DNA from: Poecilobothrus nobilitatus
Lineage: Eukaryota; Arthropoda; Insecta; Diptera; Dolichopodidae
Assembly: GCA_947095535.1 (NCBI GenBank)
Contig: OX352773.1
Span: 207,348,093 to 207,412,092, forward strand
Reading direction: 5' to 3'
Length of the DNA stretch: 64,000 bases
The notes beneath the pieces are model-generated. The model worked only from the letters and a program-made list of their open reading frames with translations. It was not told the origin of the DNA and did not search any database. This document shows positions 15,324 through 28,459 of the stretch, piece after piece (within the stretch, counting starts at the first letter, position 1; each line of letters opens with the position of its first letter). The position numbers were made by a program, and so were the translations under genes.

Positions 15324-17755
15324 AGGTATATGTATATGGTACATGCATATATAAATACATAAACATTATGTTGTTCAAAATTTTTGAATAAATGAACGAA
15401 CGGATGGACGATTAAAAATATAAATGAAATGCTTTAAAATGAAAACATGGAACAATTGAAAGACAAAAAAAAAAAATTTCCCAATGCCTCGTGTTTTTTT
15501 TTTCTTTTAATTTTTTTTTTTTATTTTCAATGCTTTGTTGACTGACTTGACTATACAGGCATTTTAGGTTGAGTTTTAGTTCAGCTTGAATGTTTAATGT
15601 TAGGTATGTATATATGTACATATGTACATAGTTTCTGTACATATGCATATTGTTCATATTTCGGTCGACTCACTCTTCAACATAAATTTTTAACTTGGGT
15701 TATAAAACCAAAATACTTACGTATAGGTAGGTACACAGTTTATATACATAAAAATATACGAACAGAATTAATAATGATGGTGAAAATTCATAAAGTAAAG
15801 TGTTAGATACACACTATTTAGTTTTTTTTTTTTTTTTATTTTTAGTTTGAATTTCGGAAACAGAAAATAATATGTATACCTACATTATATGCAATAAGTA
15901 TAAATCCAGGGACGTACTTCAGAAAATTTGAAATAGTGAGAAAATATCGTTTGTTCCAACCAACATCGGGAATTGTACCTATTCTGTAATTTTTATATTT
16001 ATAAAAAGAGATCAAATTAAATAAAACTTAATAGAATTAGAATTTTATACTTTTGGTACAATAATATATTATTGTTTTATTCTAAGCTTTTTTTTTTAAA
16101 AAAGATTTTTTAATAAAAAATAAAGGGAGTCTTTTATGTTGCGTTATTATAAGATGAAATTAAAAAGGAATAAAGAGTTAAAATTAATTACAACTTAAAT
16201 TGATTAAAAAATATTAGATTCGATTAAAATTATAATTAATTTTATTTAATTTTTATTTAATTATAAAAATAAAAACGTTTAAATTAATTAGTTAAGAGTG
16301 TTTAACATAATAGGTACCTATACCTATAGATATTTTGAAATTAAATATCCTAATAGTGCATAAAAGGCTATAAAATATTTTCGCTTTTCACGATAAGTGA
16401 CTAATCAATATATTTGGGGTCATGCTTCTTATTCTGTTCTTTAAGCCACGATCCTCTTCCAAATTTACTTGTATTTACCTCACAAATGTGTCTTAATTAT
16501 TCTATTTAATATAATAATAGTTCAACAATAAAAATATGTTATAACTTTTGAAAAACTAATAATATAAATAGGTACCAACCTATATAATATTTTACTTTAA
16601 AAATTCTTTTTAACTTTTAATTATTATTAACATCATCAGATCAAAATGCTTAGAACAAAACACATATGTAGGTTACATACTATTTTCTCATTGTTTTACA
16701 AACATACAATAAAGATTAAAGACTTAATTAAAATAGAATATTTTCAGAATACATAATATATGTATATATCTAAATATATAGGTATAATATATACTATGTA
16801 TGCATTTTTTAATTATAAAATTTTTTTTAATAATATTTTTAATGAGTAATCTTCAAATTCTAAAGAAAGAATTGATATGCCAATGCAAATCACATTATAT
16901 TATAGAATAAAATAAAAAGAGAGTGACCATTTTTCTTATATTAAACACAGTACTTAAACTATCTTTTGAAATGTTAATTTACAACCATTTATTTTAATTT
17001 AAGGGTTATTTTGCTGACGCTAATCACATATTTTATTTTGGTTAAATAAAGCAATAATAAAAAATTAAATACATATGTACCTACCTATACCTATTTTTTT
17101 ATATAAAAAACGTACTTAATTAAAGGAATTGAGGATATCAATACCTATTTAATTGAAATTTTAACCTATTTATTACAGTAATAGTACGATTTTTCTAATA
17201 GAGGTACTTACTCCTTAAAAAAAACATATGTATATGTACATACATAGGAGCAACAAAAAACAGTACATAACCTAGCTTTACAGTACTTCCAAAATTTATT
17301 TGTTATAGGTAGGTATAATTTATTAGGTTAGGATTAATTTTTATTTCAAACCAATTTAATAAAATTATAACCTTATTTTTAAAATAGTATATTTAATATT
17401 TTAAAATAATGAGAATGAAAGTCATGTATCTACATCGATCCGATAAATACATAATACCTATTGAAATTATTAAATTATTTTATTTTTGAAAGGTAATAAA
17501 GATTACATATGTACATACATATATATTTTTCTAATAAATATATAAATAGGTATTTAATATATATTAAAAAAAGTTAATATTATAAATAACTTTAACATTT
17601 ATGTTATAAACAAGAATGGGAATTTTGACAAAAATTCTGAAGACAATACTGGTTTATATCCAATATAAAATATCTACTTAATATGTAGATGGAAATTGTA
17701 AATGATTCTAAAATAATTCTATATGATAAAATATGTATAAATATAATATGAATAA

Positions 17756-18300
17756 GTACATACATACATACATACATATATATTATATTGTAGCAAACCT
17801 AAATATATATGATTATTAACATTAACTATATGCATATACAGTTATACGTTTCTTTCTTATACAATACCTACATTATTTTATATTATTTTATTCTCTATTC
17901 TCATAAATATAGGATATCTAAAAATTTATGTTACCATTAAAAACTCTGACATATCTTCTGAATGTTTTATGTTGTCTTTATATCAAATATATTAAATGTA
18001 TATATGCATAGACATACATAAGTACATATATATAAACATTAAAATAAGCCCAAAAGTATATACATATATGCATACATCCATGCATATGTACGTACTTAAT
18101 ATACAATTTTTAAAAAGAATATACACAATGTATAACATATATTATGTACATACATACATATGTATGCTATTATAATCTATAATATAGGTATATCAAATAA
18201 TAAATGAATATATTATATGAAAATTTTCATTTATATATACGTAATGAATTGATCTGTATGCATATGTATATATATATATATATGGATGTATATTTTAATA
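17756..18300. repeat. ACATA/TATGTA microsatellite cluster
   Basis: Dense, imperfect tandem ACATA and TATGTA units, many meeting in ACATATGT palindromes (for example around 18144-18165). Similar short clusters occur at about 19000-19022 and 30178-30225. This kind of simple repeat is common in fly non-coding DNA. Confidence 0.7.
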
Positions 18301-20542
18301 ATGATATGTAAAATAACTTGTTTTTTTTTTCTGCTTTTGTTTTATTTCTTTGCTTTTATTTTTTTTTTTAATTCTTGTTTTATTTTTTATATTTTTGTTT
18401 TTTTTTTTGGTTTTGTTTTTTAATTCTCTTAACTAAATGTCATATGCTCTGTCATATATGTATGTATTTATATAAAGAATGTATATTTTTATTCATATAA
18501 AATATTTTCTGTATTCAGAATTTATTTTCCTTTGTTAATACAAAAAAATTCTATCCCATGATATAAAACTTCATAGGTACTATAAATACTGTGTGTACCT
18601 ATATTACATGAAATATTAAAATATTATGTATGAATAATTATGTGTATACGTATACATATTGAAACGTATGTATAGATATATGTATGTATCATATGTATAT
18701 GATGAAAATTTATTATAAAGATTGTAGATTACGAAGGAAAAAATATTTTAGAATGATGATGGTATACAAAAATTTTTCTCTGCAAACTCTAGTACCTTGT
18801 GGGAGTGCTTTTTTTTTATTTGTTTTTTATTTTTGGTTTTTAGAACGAATGACGACGACTATAAAGAGTATAAATATATGTATGTGTACTACTTAATATC
18901 TATTTTTTTGTTTTTATATATTTTCTTCATTTTTCATACAAATATTGTATAACTAAATATACACTACATAATAATATAATGTACAATATGTACCTACATA
19001 TATACATATGTATGTATGTATAAAATGTTATATAAAGGAAGAAAAAGAAAATAAAAATCAAGACAAAAAAAAAATACTCTTAGAATTGAAAAACCTTCTA
19101 TTTTTCTTTGGTTTCTGAATGTTTTTGGTATGAAGTTTGCAAATAAAGAAGAATAAGTGGGGGGAAGCATGATACATAGATACGTAAATTGTTATAAGAC
19201 TAAGAGAATGTTTCACCCCCAGTTTACGAAGAAAAAATATATTTTATTTTTTGTACTCGAAAATGAAAATGTTGTTGGAGTTTTCATCATATAGAAGTAG
19301 CTGTGTGTTGCTACTTTAGCTTCTTTCATTTATATTCCATCTTCAATATAATTTTTTTTTTGTTGCTTTATTTTATTATCTTTTTCTCTTTTTTTTTTGG
19401 TTTTTCGATATTGTTTTTTTACTGAACTCAAAAACAAAAAAAAAAAAAAAAAATTAAAATCATAAAAAAAGTAGAAATTAAATGGAAAAATGTGGAATGA
19501 AAAGTTGTTCGTTTGCTTATTCGATCTTTTGTTTTTTTTTTTTTGACTTGATTCGTTCATTCGTACGTTCATTAGTTTAGTTGCCTGATGATGATGAGGG
19601 CTTTAGATTTCTTTTTCCAAATATTTTCCCTGCTCATTTCTTTTTCTATTATTTTTATTATACCTACCTATTTTGTTTCCTAAAGACAGAGAAATGTTTC
19701 ATAGATAACAAAAAAAAAAAAATTGTTTTCTTTTTTATTTGTTTTTTTTTGATTTACTTATCTTTGTTTTTCTGTAATACTGTTATTTTGCTTTCTTTCT
19801 CTTTGTTTTTCCATTAAATAGTACACAGTTTTTCTACACAGTTTTTTATTTTCAGTTTTTTTGAGTGTTAAAACAAAAAAACTTTGAAACACTTACGGTT
19901 GATGATGGGAATGGTGCAATAAGTGAGGATCTCATTTTATATTCTTTTTTTTTTTGTTTTTGATGTTTTCTTGAATTTTATTTTGGTAATGAATATTGAA
20001 TCATCAAAATTGTTGGCGGGAAAAATGAACGATATTTTTTATTTGAATTTTCTTTAACGGGAAATTTTCAAATTCTTTGGAGCAAGTGATTTAATACACC
20101 GAAAAAAAATAAATAAAATAAGATATAAAAAATTATTGAAATTTAAAGGTACTTTTTTCTTAACGTTCATTTATACTTGAAAATGTTTGTTATAGATTCA
20201 AAAATCATTATGTTATAGATTCTTTTAATCAAAATATCAGGGGTAAAAAATTATTTAAATAATATAGGTACCTGATAGGTATTTGAAAATTTTAAATCCA
20301 ATATAAAGAATAATATATTAAATAATCATCTACATTAACTCTGAGATACCAATCAACTATGTGAAATATTATTATATAAGTATTTACACCTATTAATATT
20401 GTTCTTTTTTTGAAATAGTTATAACTAAATAAAAATTTCTAATAGTAATATAGGTACCTATTAAAATATCAATTCAAATATTTTTTCATATTATATTTTA
20501 TTATGTACATACAACATTTGTCTAATTTGAAATATATTTTTT

Positions 20543-20556
20543 TTTGTTTATTTTAG
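20543..20556 (+). other. Splice acceptor before the tara coding exon
   Basis: A T-rich tract ends in TTTATTTTAG at 20556, a strong 3' splice site 12 bases before the ATG. The 12 bases between (20557-20568) are in frame with the ATG and free of stops (Ser-Asn-Thr-Asn). The ATG may therefore be internal to a longer reading frame that starts in an upstream exon. Confidence 0.7.
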
Positions 20557-20568
20557 AGCAATACAAAT

Positions 20569-23295
20569 ATGGGTCTACAGTCTTCATTAGCAACAAAAAG
20601 AAAGCATGAGCTCACACTTACAAGTGAAAAAGAATTAGAATTTCAGTCAAGTTGTCCGCCATTAAAGACAACGAAATGGTCTAGTGATAGTGATAACACT
20701 CAAGAAAATAATAATAATAATATTAATAGTAATAATAATAATGATAGTAATAATAATCAAGAGCAACAGGCACAAAAGCAACAACAACTGCAACGTCAAA
20801 CTCAAGATTCTCAACAAATTCAAGAAAATAATTTAAATGAAACTTCCTCACCAAATTTAATAAAATTAGAAGTTGTTACTGCAACTCCAAACGATTTATG
20901 GAATCCTGAACCGGTTGATTGTATTTCAAAATTACAAGCAGTTGCTGTACCTACAGACACATGGGGTAGTCTAACAACACGTTCAACATTAGCAACAACA
21001 CTTTTAAGTGCTGATGAATTGGAGGATGATGATGATGATTTTGATGATGATTATGAAGAAGAAGAAAGTATCATTCCTACATATTGCCCAGTAAGATATT
21101 CATGTCCACCACCGCATTTTTTACAACGTAATGGTGGTAATAATAGTAATAATAACAATAATAATAACAACAATAATAATAATAACAATAATAATAACAA
21201 TAGTAATAATAACAATAATTCTAATAATAATAATAATAGTAATAACAATAATATTAATAATAATAATAATAATAATAATGGTAATAATGGTGCAAATAGT
21301 TATACAACTCATAATACTAGTAACATTAGTCATAGTTACTTACCTAAACCAAACTATTATTCCGAACCTTTTCCACAACAAAATTGTTCAAGAACAATTA
21401 ATCAACAACAGCAACAATCACAACATTTTCGTTTTGGTACTTTAAATAGTTGGAATCATTTGAATTCTCATCAAAATAATAGTTATTATACTATGCAATC
21501 GATTGAACCTATTTCACCAATTGGTAGTACTAATGGTAGTATTAATGGTGGTATTGGTTACACTCAACAAACAATTAGATGTGCTGAAAATGGTAAATCC
21601 TATTTAGAATTAGGAAGTTCGACATTTACTTCAACGAATTTGACGCCTAATAATTCCAATAATAATAATAATAATTTGAATTCAAGGCACTCAAAAAAAT
21701 GTGGCTATGATGGTAGAGGAACATGGTGCAATAATAAAAATTGCTACAGAGATATTAGAATGAAAATAAGAAATTTATCAATGTTTAAATTATCCAAATT
21801 CCGACAAGTATCTGAACAATCACTTTATAGATCGGTATTAATATGTAATACACTGAAAAATATTGATAGAGAGATTGAATTAGAAAACAAAGATTCACAT
21901 CATTTACATCATAACCTTCCACATCACATGAGTCCACATATTCATCATCCTCTTAATCATCACCATCATCACAGCTCGCCATTATCCTCTTTAGTAAATA
22001 ATAATAACGATTTTTCACCAATTGGTTCATGTACAAAAGTATGTGCTATACAGCATGACCCTAACAATAGCTTAGTATTTCAACCTATAAATCAGTTTGG
22101 CAATATGAATAACAGTGATAATGAAAGTATAAGAGAATATAATATAATTCAACAGCATCAACAACAGCAACAACATCAACAACAATCAATATTAGCAAAA
22201 TCATCATCTAGTATGTTGTTTAATAATGGAAGTATTCTTAATCAACATTGTCCAAATGAATTATTACATCCATATGATCATTATCCATTCCGAGAGGCCC
22301 AACTAGGTAGAGCAACTCCATTTCCAATTGCTAATAGTGATAATGATAATACTGATAATATACCAATAACATCACAATCCTCTATATCAACCAATAATAC
22401 CAATAACAATAATAATAATAGTAATAATAATAGTATAATTTTTGCTTCAAATAATTTACCAGTAGTTTCAAATACATCTCAAACGTCATTAACGTCATCA
22501 TCCTTAACAACAACTACATTAACGCCTATAATTAATTCAACAACAACAACAAATAATCAGCAACAAAATTCAAATAGTATATCACCAGAATCTGATTCTG
22601 GATTTAGTGATGATGATAGTAATCGTTCTATTAATTGGAGTTCTGTATTGAGTTTATCCTCACAATCGGCATTAGATCCATTAAATAATAATGATTTATT
22701 TTCAATTTTGCCATCACCAGCAATACCAACACCTATTTCAACAACATCCACTAGTTTAATATGTAATAATAATAATATTAGTAATAATTCAATTTTAAAT
22801 TCATCATTGTCATCATCGACAACAACCGTGGCAAGAAATAGTACCTTAATAACAATTAGTAATAGTAGTAATCAAATTAATAATGATAGTACTAGCAATA
22901 ATAATAACAGCATTAGTACGTCCAATAATAATATTAATAATTCTAATTCAACAAATCATGTAACAACTTTATCAACATTAACAACATTAACATCATCATC
23001 ATCATCATCGTTTCCAATATCATTTACAACAACAACAACAAATCATCAATTATTAGAAAATAATAATAATTGTTCGGCATCATCGATACAAACAAATAAT
23101 TCAACATGGGAATATAATTTTTTAGATATGGATTTAGGTATTAGTAGTAGTGAATTAACAGAATTAGTACCACCACATCATTGTAAATTAACATCTGATG
23201 ATCTATTTAAATCAATATCAACCCCATTAAATACAGCTAGATATGTTCATGACAACGAAATAGAATCACCAGCTCATATAATGGTTGGCAGCTAG
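20569..23295 (+). CDS. tara: Taranis-like SERTA-domain transcriptional co-regulator
   Basis: The 908-codon frame is uninterrupted and ends in TAG. The best landmark is a SERTA domain at about residues 402-440, where MFKLSKFRQVSEQSLYRSVL is followed by a hydrophobic helix. SERTA marks the TRIP-Br/SERTAD family, represented in flies by Taranis, a nuclear protein linked to trithorax-group function, cyclins and sleep. Other features are a basic TKRKHEL segment near residue 10, as in the family's N-terminal cyclin-binding region; an acidic block at about 149-167; an asparagine tract at about 189-241; a histidine-rich stretch at about 443-475; ESDSGFSDDD at 674-683; and a C-terminal acidic/hydrophobic block from WEYNFLDMDLG (847). 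Most of the rest is Asn, Ser, Thr and Gln low complexity. The ATG was chosen as the first in the exon, but an upstream in-frame start is possible. Family assignment is strong; one-to-one orthology to fly tara is inferred. Confidence 0.88.
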   Translation: MGLQSSLATKRKHELTLTSEKELEFQSSCPPLKTTKWSSDSDNTQENNNNNINSNNNNDSNNNQEQQAQKQQQLQRQTQDSQQIQENNLNETSSPNLIKLEVVTATPNDLWNPEPVDCISKLQAVAVPTDTWGSLTTRSTLATTLLSADELEDDDDDFDDDYEEEESIIPTYCPVRYSCPPPHFLQRNGGNNSNNNNNNNNNNNNNNNNNNSNNNNNSNNNNNSNNNNINNNNNNNNGNNGANSYTTHNTSNISHSYLPKPNYYSEPFPQQNCSRTINQQQQQSQHFRFGTLNSWNHLNSHQNNSYYTMQSIEPISPIGSTNGSINGGIGYTQQTIRCAENGKSYLELGSSTFTSTNLTPNNSNNNNNNLNSRHSKKCGYDGRGTWCNNKNCYRDIRMKIRNLSMFKLSKFRQVSEQSLYRSVLICNTLKNIDREIELENKDSHHLHHNLPHHMSPHIHHPLNHHHHHSSPLSSLVNNNNDFSPIGSCTKVCAIQHDPNNSLVFQPINQFGNMNNSDNESIREYNIIQQHQQQQQHQQQSILAKSSSSMLFNNGSILNQHCPNELLHPYDHYPFREAQLGRATPFPIANSDNDNTDNIPITSQSSISTNNTNNNNNNSNNNSIIFASNNLPVVSNTSQTSLTSSSLTTTTLTPIINSTTTTNNQQQNSNSISPESDSGFSDDDSNRSINWSSVLSLSSQSALDPLNNNDLFSILPSPAIPTPISTTSTSLICNNNNISNNSILNSSLSSSTTTVARNSTLITISNSSNQINNDSTSNNNNSISTSNNNINNSNSTNHVTTLSTLTTLTSSSSSSFPISFTTTTTNHQLLENNNNCSASSIQTNNSTWEYNFLDMDLGISSSELTELVPPHHCKLTSDDLFKSISTPLNTARYVHDNEIESPAHIMVGS
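21134..21291 (+). repeat. Asn-codon repeat (AAT/AAC) in tara
   Basis: AAT and AAC triplets, with a few Ser, Ile and Gly codons, encode about 50 nearly continuous asparagines (residues about 189-241). AAT and AAC are mixed rather than pure, so the tract has drifted since expansion. Its antisense and shifted frames are also open, as expected from the repeat, and are not genes. Confidence 0.9.
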
Positions 23296-24866
23296 TATCA
23301 AATGTATAAAATATTAGAATAGAATAGAAATTAAAAAAAAAAAATTGAAAAAAAATGTACACATATAAAACTGTATTACTTAAAAAAAAAAAAAAGAACA
23401 AATTATTTAAATATTTAGAGAAAATAAAACGTAATTAATTAAAAACAAAAAAAAATAAATAAAAAATTCTAATTATAAATTTTAAAGAAATTATTTAAAA
23501 AATTTTTAAAAAAAATTATATTAATTTATATATTGCTAAAACAAAAAAATGAAATTAAAAAATAAAAATAAATTAAATTAAAAAAAAAAAAATGTATAAA
23601 AATTGCTCAGGTTGTGAGTCTTAGTTTTTATTTAAAAAAAAAAAATAATAATTCATGTACTATTTTATTATATATGGGTGAAAAAGAAAGAAAAAACTAA
23701 GATTTATGTTTAATTGAGATAAATAAAAAACAAATCATAATTATGTATTTAATTTGATTATGTATAAAATTAAAAAAAAAGAAAAAACAAACAAAGACAA
23801 AAGGTAGAAAAAAAATTATTTTTATATTTGAAAAATAAAAAAAAAAAAAAAATTATTAAAAATTACAAAAAAAAATTTAAGTAAATTAAATCATTTAAAT
23901 CATATGAAAAGAAAGAAATTATATTTACTTGCGCATTTAACAAAAAAAAAATAAGATTGATTTTTATTATATAACAACTTTTTTTTTTTTTTAATAAAAA
24001 ACATAAAAGCTTAAAAATTATACTAAAACCGTCAAAAAATCATTTACCAACATTTTAATTTTAAAAATGTTATATTGAAAACATTCGTTTATTTTTTTTT
24101 TTTTTATAAATAATATTTTGATTAATAAATTTTAATTAATATGTATTTGAATCAATTCTAAAAAACAAAACAAAAATTAATTAAAATTATCTAATTTTTC
24201 TTTATGTTAAGATATTTGATTTAGTTTCCACTTCTTACGTTGCAATATTTTTTTTTTTATTTTTCTTTTTATTTGAAAATAAATTTTATATTTTCATTAA
24301 TATATATAAATGTTATATTTTTTTTTTATAGTTTTGATTTAAAATAATATTTATCGATTCTATAGTACATACAACATTTCTTATTTAAGCATAAATTTCT
24401 ATTACAATTTTTTAAATTTTATATTTTTCTGGTTATAACACTAAAACCTGTAATTTCAATTTTAAAACCTTTTAAAACCTAAATATAAATTTCAATTTTA
24501 ATTTAATATTTTGTGTCATTTAATTAAATATGCACAATAATACCAAACATTTAATATTAATATAAAATTAAAAATAAAATAATAAAAAAATGGTTATATT
24601 GCATTTAAATTTTTGATATTCAAATTTGCATTTCTATACATAAACGCATACTGTACACATTATATAAAAAAAAATATAATTTTCAATAATTTTTTTTTTT
24701 AGAAGTGTGTTTATTTATATATATATATAAAATAATTAATAATATATCAATTAAAATAAAAGTAGGAAAAGAAAAATATCTGTGATATTTAATATATTTT
24801 TTTTTTTTTTTTTAAATATTCAATATAAAAAAAATTTTAAAAAAATTCTAAATAAATATATACATT

Positions 24867-24904
<38 letters not shown>

Positions 24905-25345
24905 AATGTATAAGAATATATTTTAAAATATATAATAGATTTTAGTAAAAGAAGAAAAAAAGTTATACTGGCTTATAACTTTTTCTAATATGAATAGTTT
25001 TTTGTTTTGGTTTAATTTTTTTTTTTTGAGTAGAACTCAAAAAGTTACATACTTTAAAAAAAAAAACTATTTCAATAACTCCAATAGAAAATAAAACAAA
25101 TCATAGGAAATAAATTCGTTTAATTCTGAAACAAAAATAATAAATAAATATAAGATCAATATCATTTGTAAAAAAAAAAATCATATTTATTTAAAATTAT
25201 TATGTACTTAACTTTTGCAAAATATTTTTTTTTTTTGTTCTATGTTAATATCAGGTTATATATATATATATATTTTTTTTTTTATAAATTATTTAATTTA
25301 ATGGTAAAACTGTTTACTACAATACGATCTCATAAAGAAATTAGT
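23296..25345 (+). other. tara 3' untranslated region and A/T-rich flank
   Basis: No coding content is seen. The first AATAAA after the stop is at 23423-23428, 128 bases downstream. Many further AATAAA copies follow, so the true cleavage site cannot be fixed from sequence. The rest is A- and T-run DNA. Confidence 0.55.
24872..24901. repeat. (AT)15 microsatellite
   Basis: Perfect 30-base AT dinucleotide run. Confidence 0.9.
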
Positions 25346-25880
25346 GGGGCCTTATGATTGAAAACGCGCTGAAAACGCACCGCTCGAAAAAGATTATCCA
25401 CCTTCACTATACGTTGATATGATTGAAAATGTGTCATTAAATTAAATGACAGTTGTCAAAAATGATTTTTAGTATAATATAAACGTCAAGTTATAAAGTT
25501 GGTAAAAAAAAATAATTTTTTTTATAAAATTTAAAATCTTGTAATTAAAAATAAAAATAAAGTTTTTTTTTTTTGATAAAAAGAGGTAATAACAAATTTA
25601 TATTTTGTTGGTTATAAGGTAAAAAAATTTATAATCAATAAGTTTTTTCAATTGCAATTGATTTTAAAACTGAAGTTAAATTGAAGTTAAATTAAAAAAT
25701 TTAAATTTTAAAAGATTTAAAATAAATGACTTACATTATGTTTTTTTAATTTATTAAAACGCGAACAATATTCACGGGTTTCGTTGTGTTGTGACAAACT
25801 AACACCATACGTTTTAAAACATACAAATAAATTAACTTCGAAAAAAAACGTTTTTGCATACGTTTTCAATCATAAACCTC
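25346..25880. mobile_element. Candidate MITE with terminal inverted repeats
   Basis: The left end (to 25366) and the reverse complement of the right end (25861-25880) share the exact 15-mer TTATGATTGAAAACG, and about 17 of 20 bases overall. They lie 535 bases apart. The block is richer in C+G than its surroundings, with several AAACG words, and has no coding frame. This fits a short non-autonomous DNA transposon. AGT sits just outside both ends (25343-25345 and 25881-25883), which could be a 3-bp target duplication but may be chance. The superfamily is unknown. Confidence 0.5.
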
Positions 25881-28116
25881 AGTATTTTTACCCTTTATTG
25901 AGAATTATTTGTATGTATATATAATATATACTATTTGTATATACATAATACAATTTCAAAAATTAAATTATACTTAATTATTCAATAACTGAAACTTTTA
26001 ATCAATATGGTATTATTTTTGAAGAATATTTGCATTTATATTTTTTTGTACAAACTTAAATTTTAAGAATATTTTTTAATTAAATTAAATTAGGTTTCAA
26101 TACAAAGAATAATATTTAAATTTACTTCCTTCTTAAATTGGTTTCATTAAATTTTTAATGGTAAGTTTTAATTTTTTATTTTTTTTGCGAAAATAAAACT
26201 GAATTGAAAATTTTAAATTATATACGCCTAACGCTTCGTTCTGACAAACATAAAAAAATAATCAAAACGTTACAAATGATATATTATTGATCTTTTTTTA
26301 TTAATTATCAGATTTTTTTAAAACGTTATGTTTTCAATATACATTTTTGTAATTTAAAAAGAAATAATTATTATTATTATTTTTTTTTTTAAATATAAAT
26401 GAATAGAGCAACTATAAACTGTATTGTGAAATCCTTTTGGATAATTAAAAAAAAAAAATATTTTATTTTTAGTAAAAATTAATTTTATTTAGAAATAAAA
26501 TGAAAATATTACAAAAAAAAAAAAAAAGAATTATCCTTTGGGTTTGGTCCTTTACTCAACTGTGGTATTTATGTTTAATTGTAAATAGATAATCTTATAT
26601 TCAAATCTTATTCTAATTTATAATAAATATAATTTTTTATAATTGATATTTTAATTTTTTTTTTAAATAATTAAAAAAAACTGAAAATTTTGTTTTAAAT
26701 GTCAGTAAAAAAAAAAAAAAAAAATTATAAACAGAACAAACTATATTTTTCTTCATAAATAAAAGATTTTATTGTAAATTTATTTTCCTTAGTTAAAATA
26801 AAAAAACAACAAAAAAAAAAAAAAATTGTTAAATTTTGTAAGAGAAAAATAATTTCTACATGTTTTTTTTTTAATAAATATAAAAAAGAAAACTCAAAAA
26901 ATGAAAATAAAATTTTATTTTTATTTTATGCCACTTAATTTTTTAAGTATTATTATACTCTTATTTATAATTCCTATTTTAAAGTGATAGGATAGTCAGC
27001 CATTTTCCGTTTTTTTTTTGTATTTATGTATTATTAATTTCTTTTTAATTTTAAATTTTTACTTATTATTTTTAAATGAATATCATTGATAATATACATG
27101 AATTGTTTCCATTGTTGTAAAGGCGCTTTTCCTCAAGTAATCGAACAAATTAACAATTTAAATTTTATACTATAATCGATACAATGCTAATAAAATTATT
27201 ATTGTGTTGGTTAAATCAGTAATTCTTATTTATTGCAAAAAGTTCTGGTAAAAAGTCTTGAAATACGAGAGAAAAGGCGCCTTTAATCTGTCCTGATGTA
27301 CTTAAATTTAAAGATTGTCTTAGTCCATAATAAAATTTCAAAATACAAAAAAAAATTCCTTTACAACCACTTTTTTTTTAAATTTCATTAGATTAAACAA
27401 TTCAAGTTATAATTTAGAACTACTTGTATGTGGTAAGGGTCTTTATTGAAAATAAATAAATAATTAAATATAAAAAAAGGCTATTCGATGCACTTTAAAT
27501 TAAATAAAACATATTAAGATTAGAATTAAAGAAATTCCATTAATAATAGAAAAAAAAACAAAAAAAAAATAAAAAAGCTAATATTTTATATTAAATGAAA
27601 TAAAAAAAAAATTTATTTAATATAAAATATTTAAAATACACTTAATTGTTTAAAAATATTTCATATGTCATTTTAAATCTTATCTAGTCCCTTAAAATAT
27701 TGTCAAAGATTACAAAAAAAAAATAAAAATAAAAAAATGAATAAAATCAATAAAAAATGCAAGAATTTAATTTTTAAATAGTTTTATTCATTTTTTTTAC
27801 TAATTTTAATATAAATTAAATATAATTAATAATCTTAAATGTTTTATTTAAATTAATTTGAATTTGTATTTTAAACATTTTCCGAAATCAGCATTAGAAA
27901 CAGAAAAGAAAGCAATTAAATAAATTAAATATTTTTTTTATCAAGTTATATTTAATTCTTTTTCATAAAAGAAAATTAATTTGAATTCAGTATTTAAATT
28001 TTTCTCTTAGAAAATGTTTTTCAATTTAATAATAAAATTTTGTATAATTGTATATTAATTTTTTACTTTTGTTACATTTTTTTATAATATGAATGTACAA
28101 TCAGTTAAAAATACTC

Positions 28117-28292
28117 AAAAAAAAAAAAAAAAAAAAATAAAAAAAAAATAAAAAAAAATATGTTAAAAAATAATATATATATTTAGAAAATAACAAAAAA
28201 AAAAAAAAAAAAAACAAAAACATAAAAGAAAATAAGTTAGGTACAAAACTAAAAATAAAAAAAAAATAAAAAAATATACTGTTGAATAACAA
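28117..28292. repeat. A-rich low-complexity block
   Basis: Runs of 7-21 A separated by single T or C bases. The Phe-rich reverse frame here is an artefact of the runs. Confidence 0.8.
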
Positions 28293-28459
28293 AAAAAAAG
28301 CAGTTTTTTCTTACTTTAAATTTTCAGATTTGAATAAATGATTTTCACATCATTCTGTTAACATTTTCACAAGAAAAGAGTTTGACACGAGTTAGATATC
28401 AAAAAAAAAAAAAAAGATCTAAAACCTAATAGAAAGGATCGGAGACTTTTATTAGAAAT

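Larger units (their letters stand above)
1..20556. other. Gene-free A/T-rich region upstream of tara
   Basis: No exon could be supported on either strand. The open frames here are short and made of Phe, Lys, Ile and Tyr codons from T/A runs, with no family resemblance. The region holds poly(A)/poly(T) runs, (TA)n tracts and many ACATA/TATGTA microsatellites. The coding exon at 20569 is preceded by a splice acceptor, so part of this region is probably 5' intron and regulatory DNA of that gene. No 5' untranslated exon could be placed. Patches with more G+C lie near 3800-4250, 5800-6070 and 12560-13600. Confidence 0.6.

Noticed and set aside
21051..21445. Antisense Leu-rich frames and a shifted Ile-rich frame over the Asn tract
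   Set aside because: They arise mechanically from the AAT/AAC repeat inside the tara coding exon.
28101..28292. Minus-strand Phe-rich frame
   Set aside because: Product of A/T homopolymers with no conserved features.
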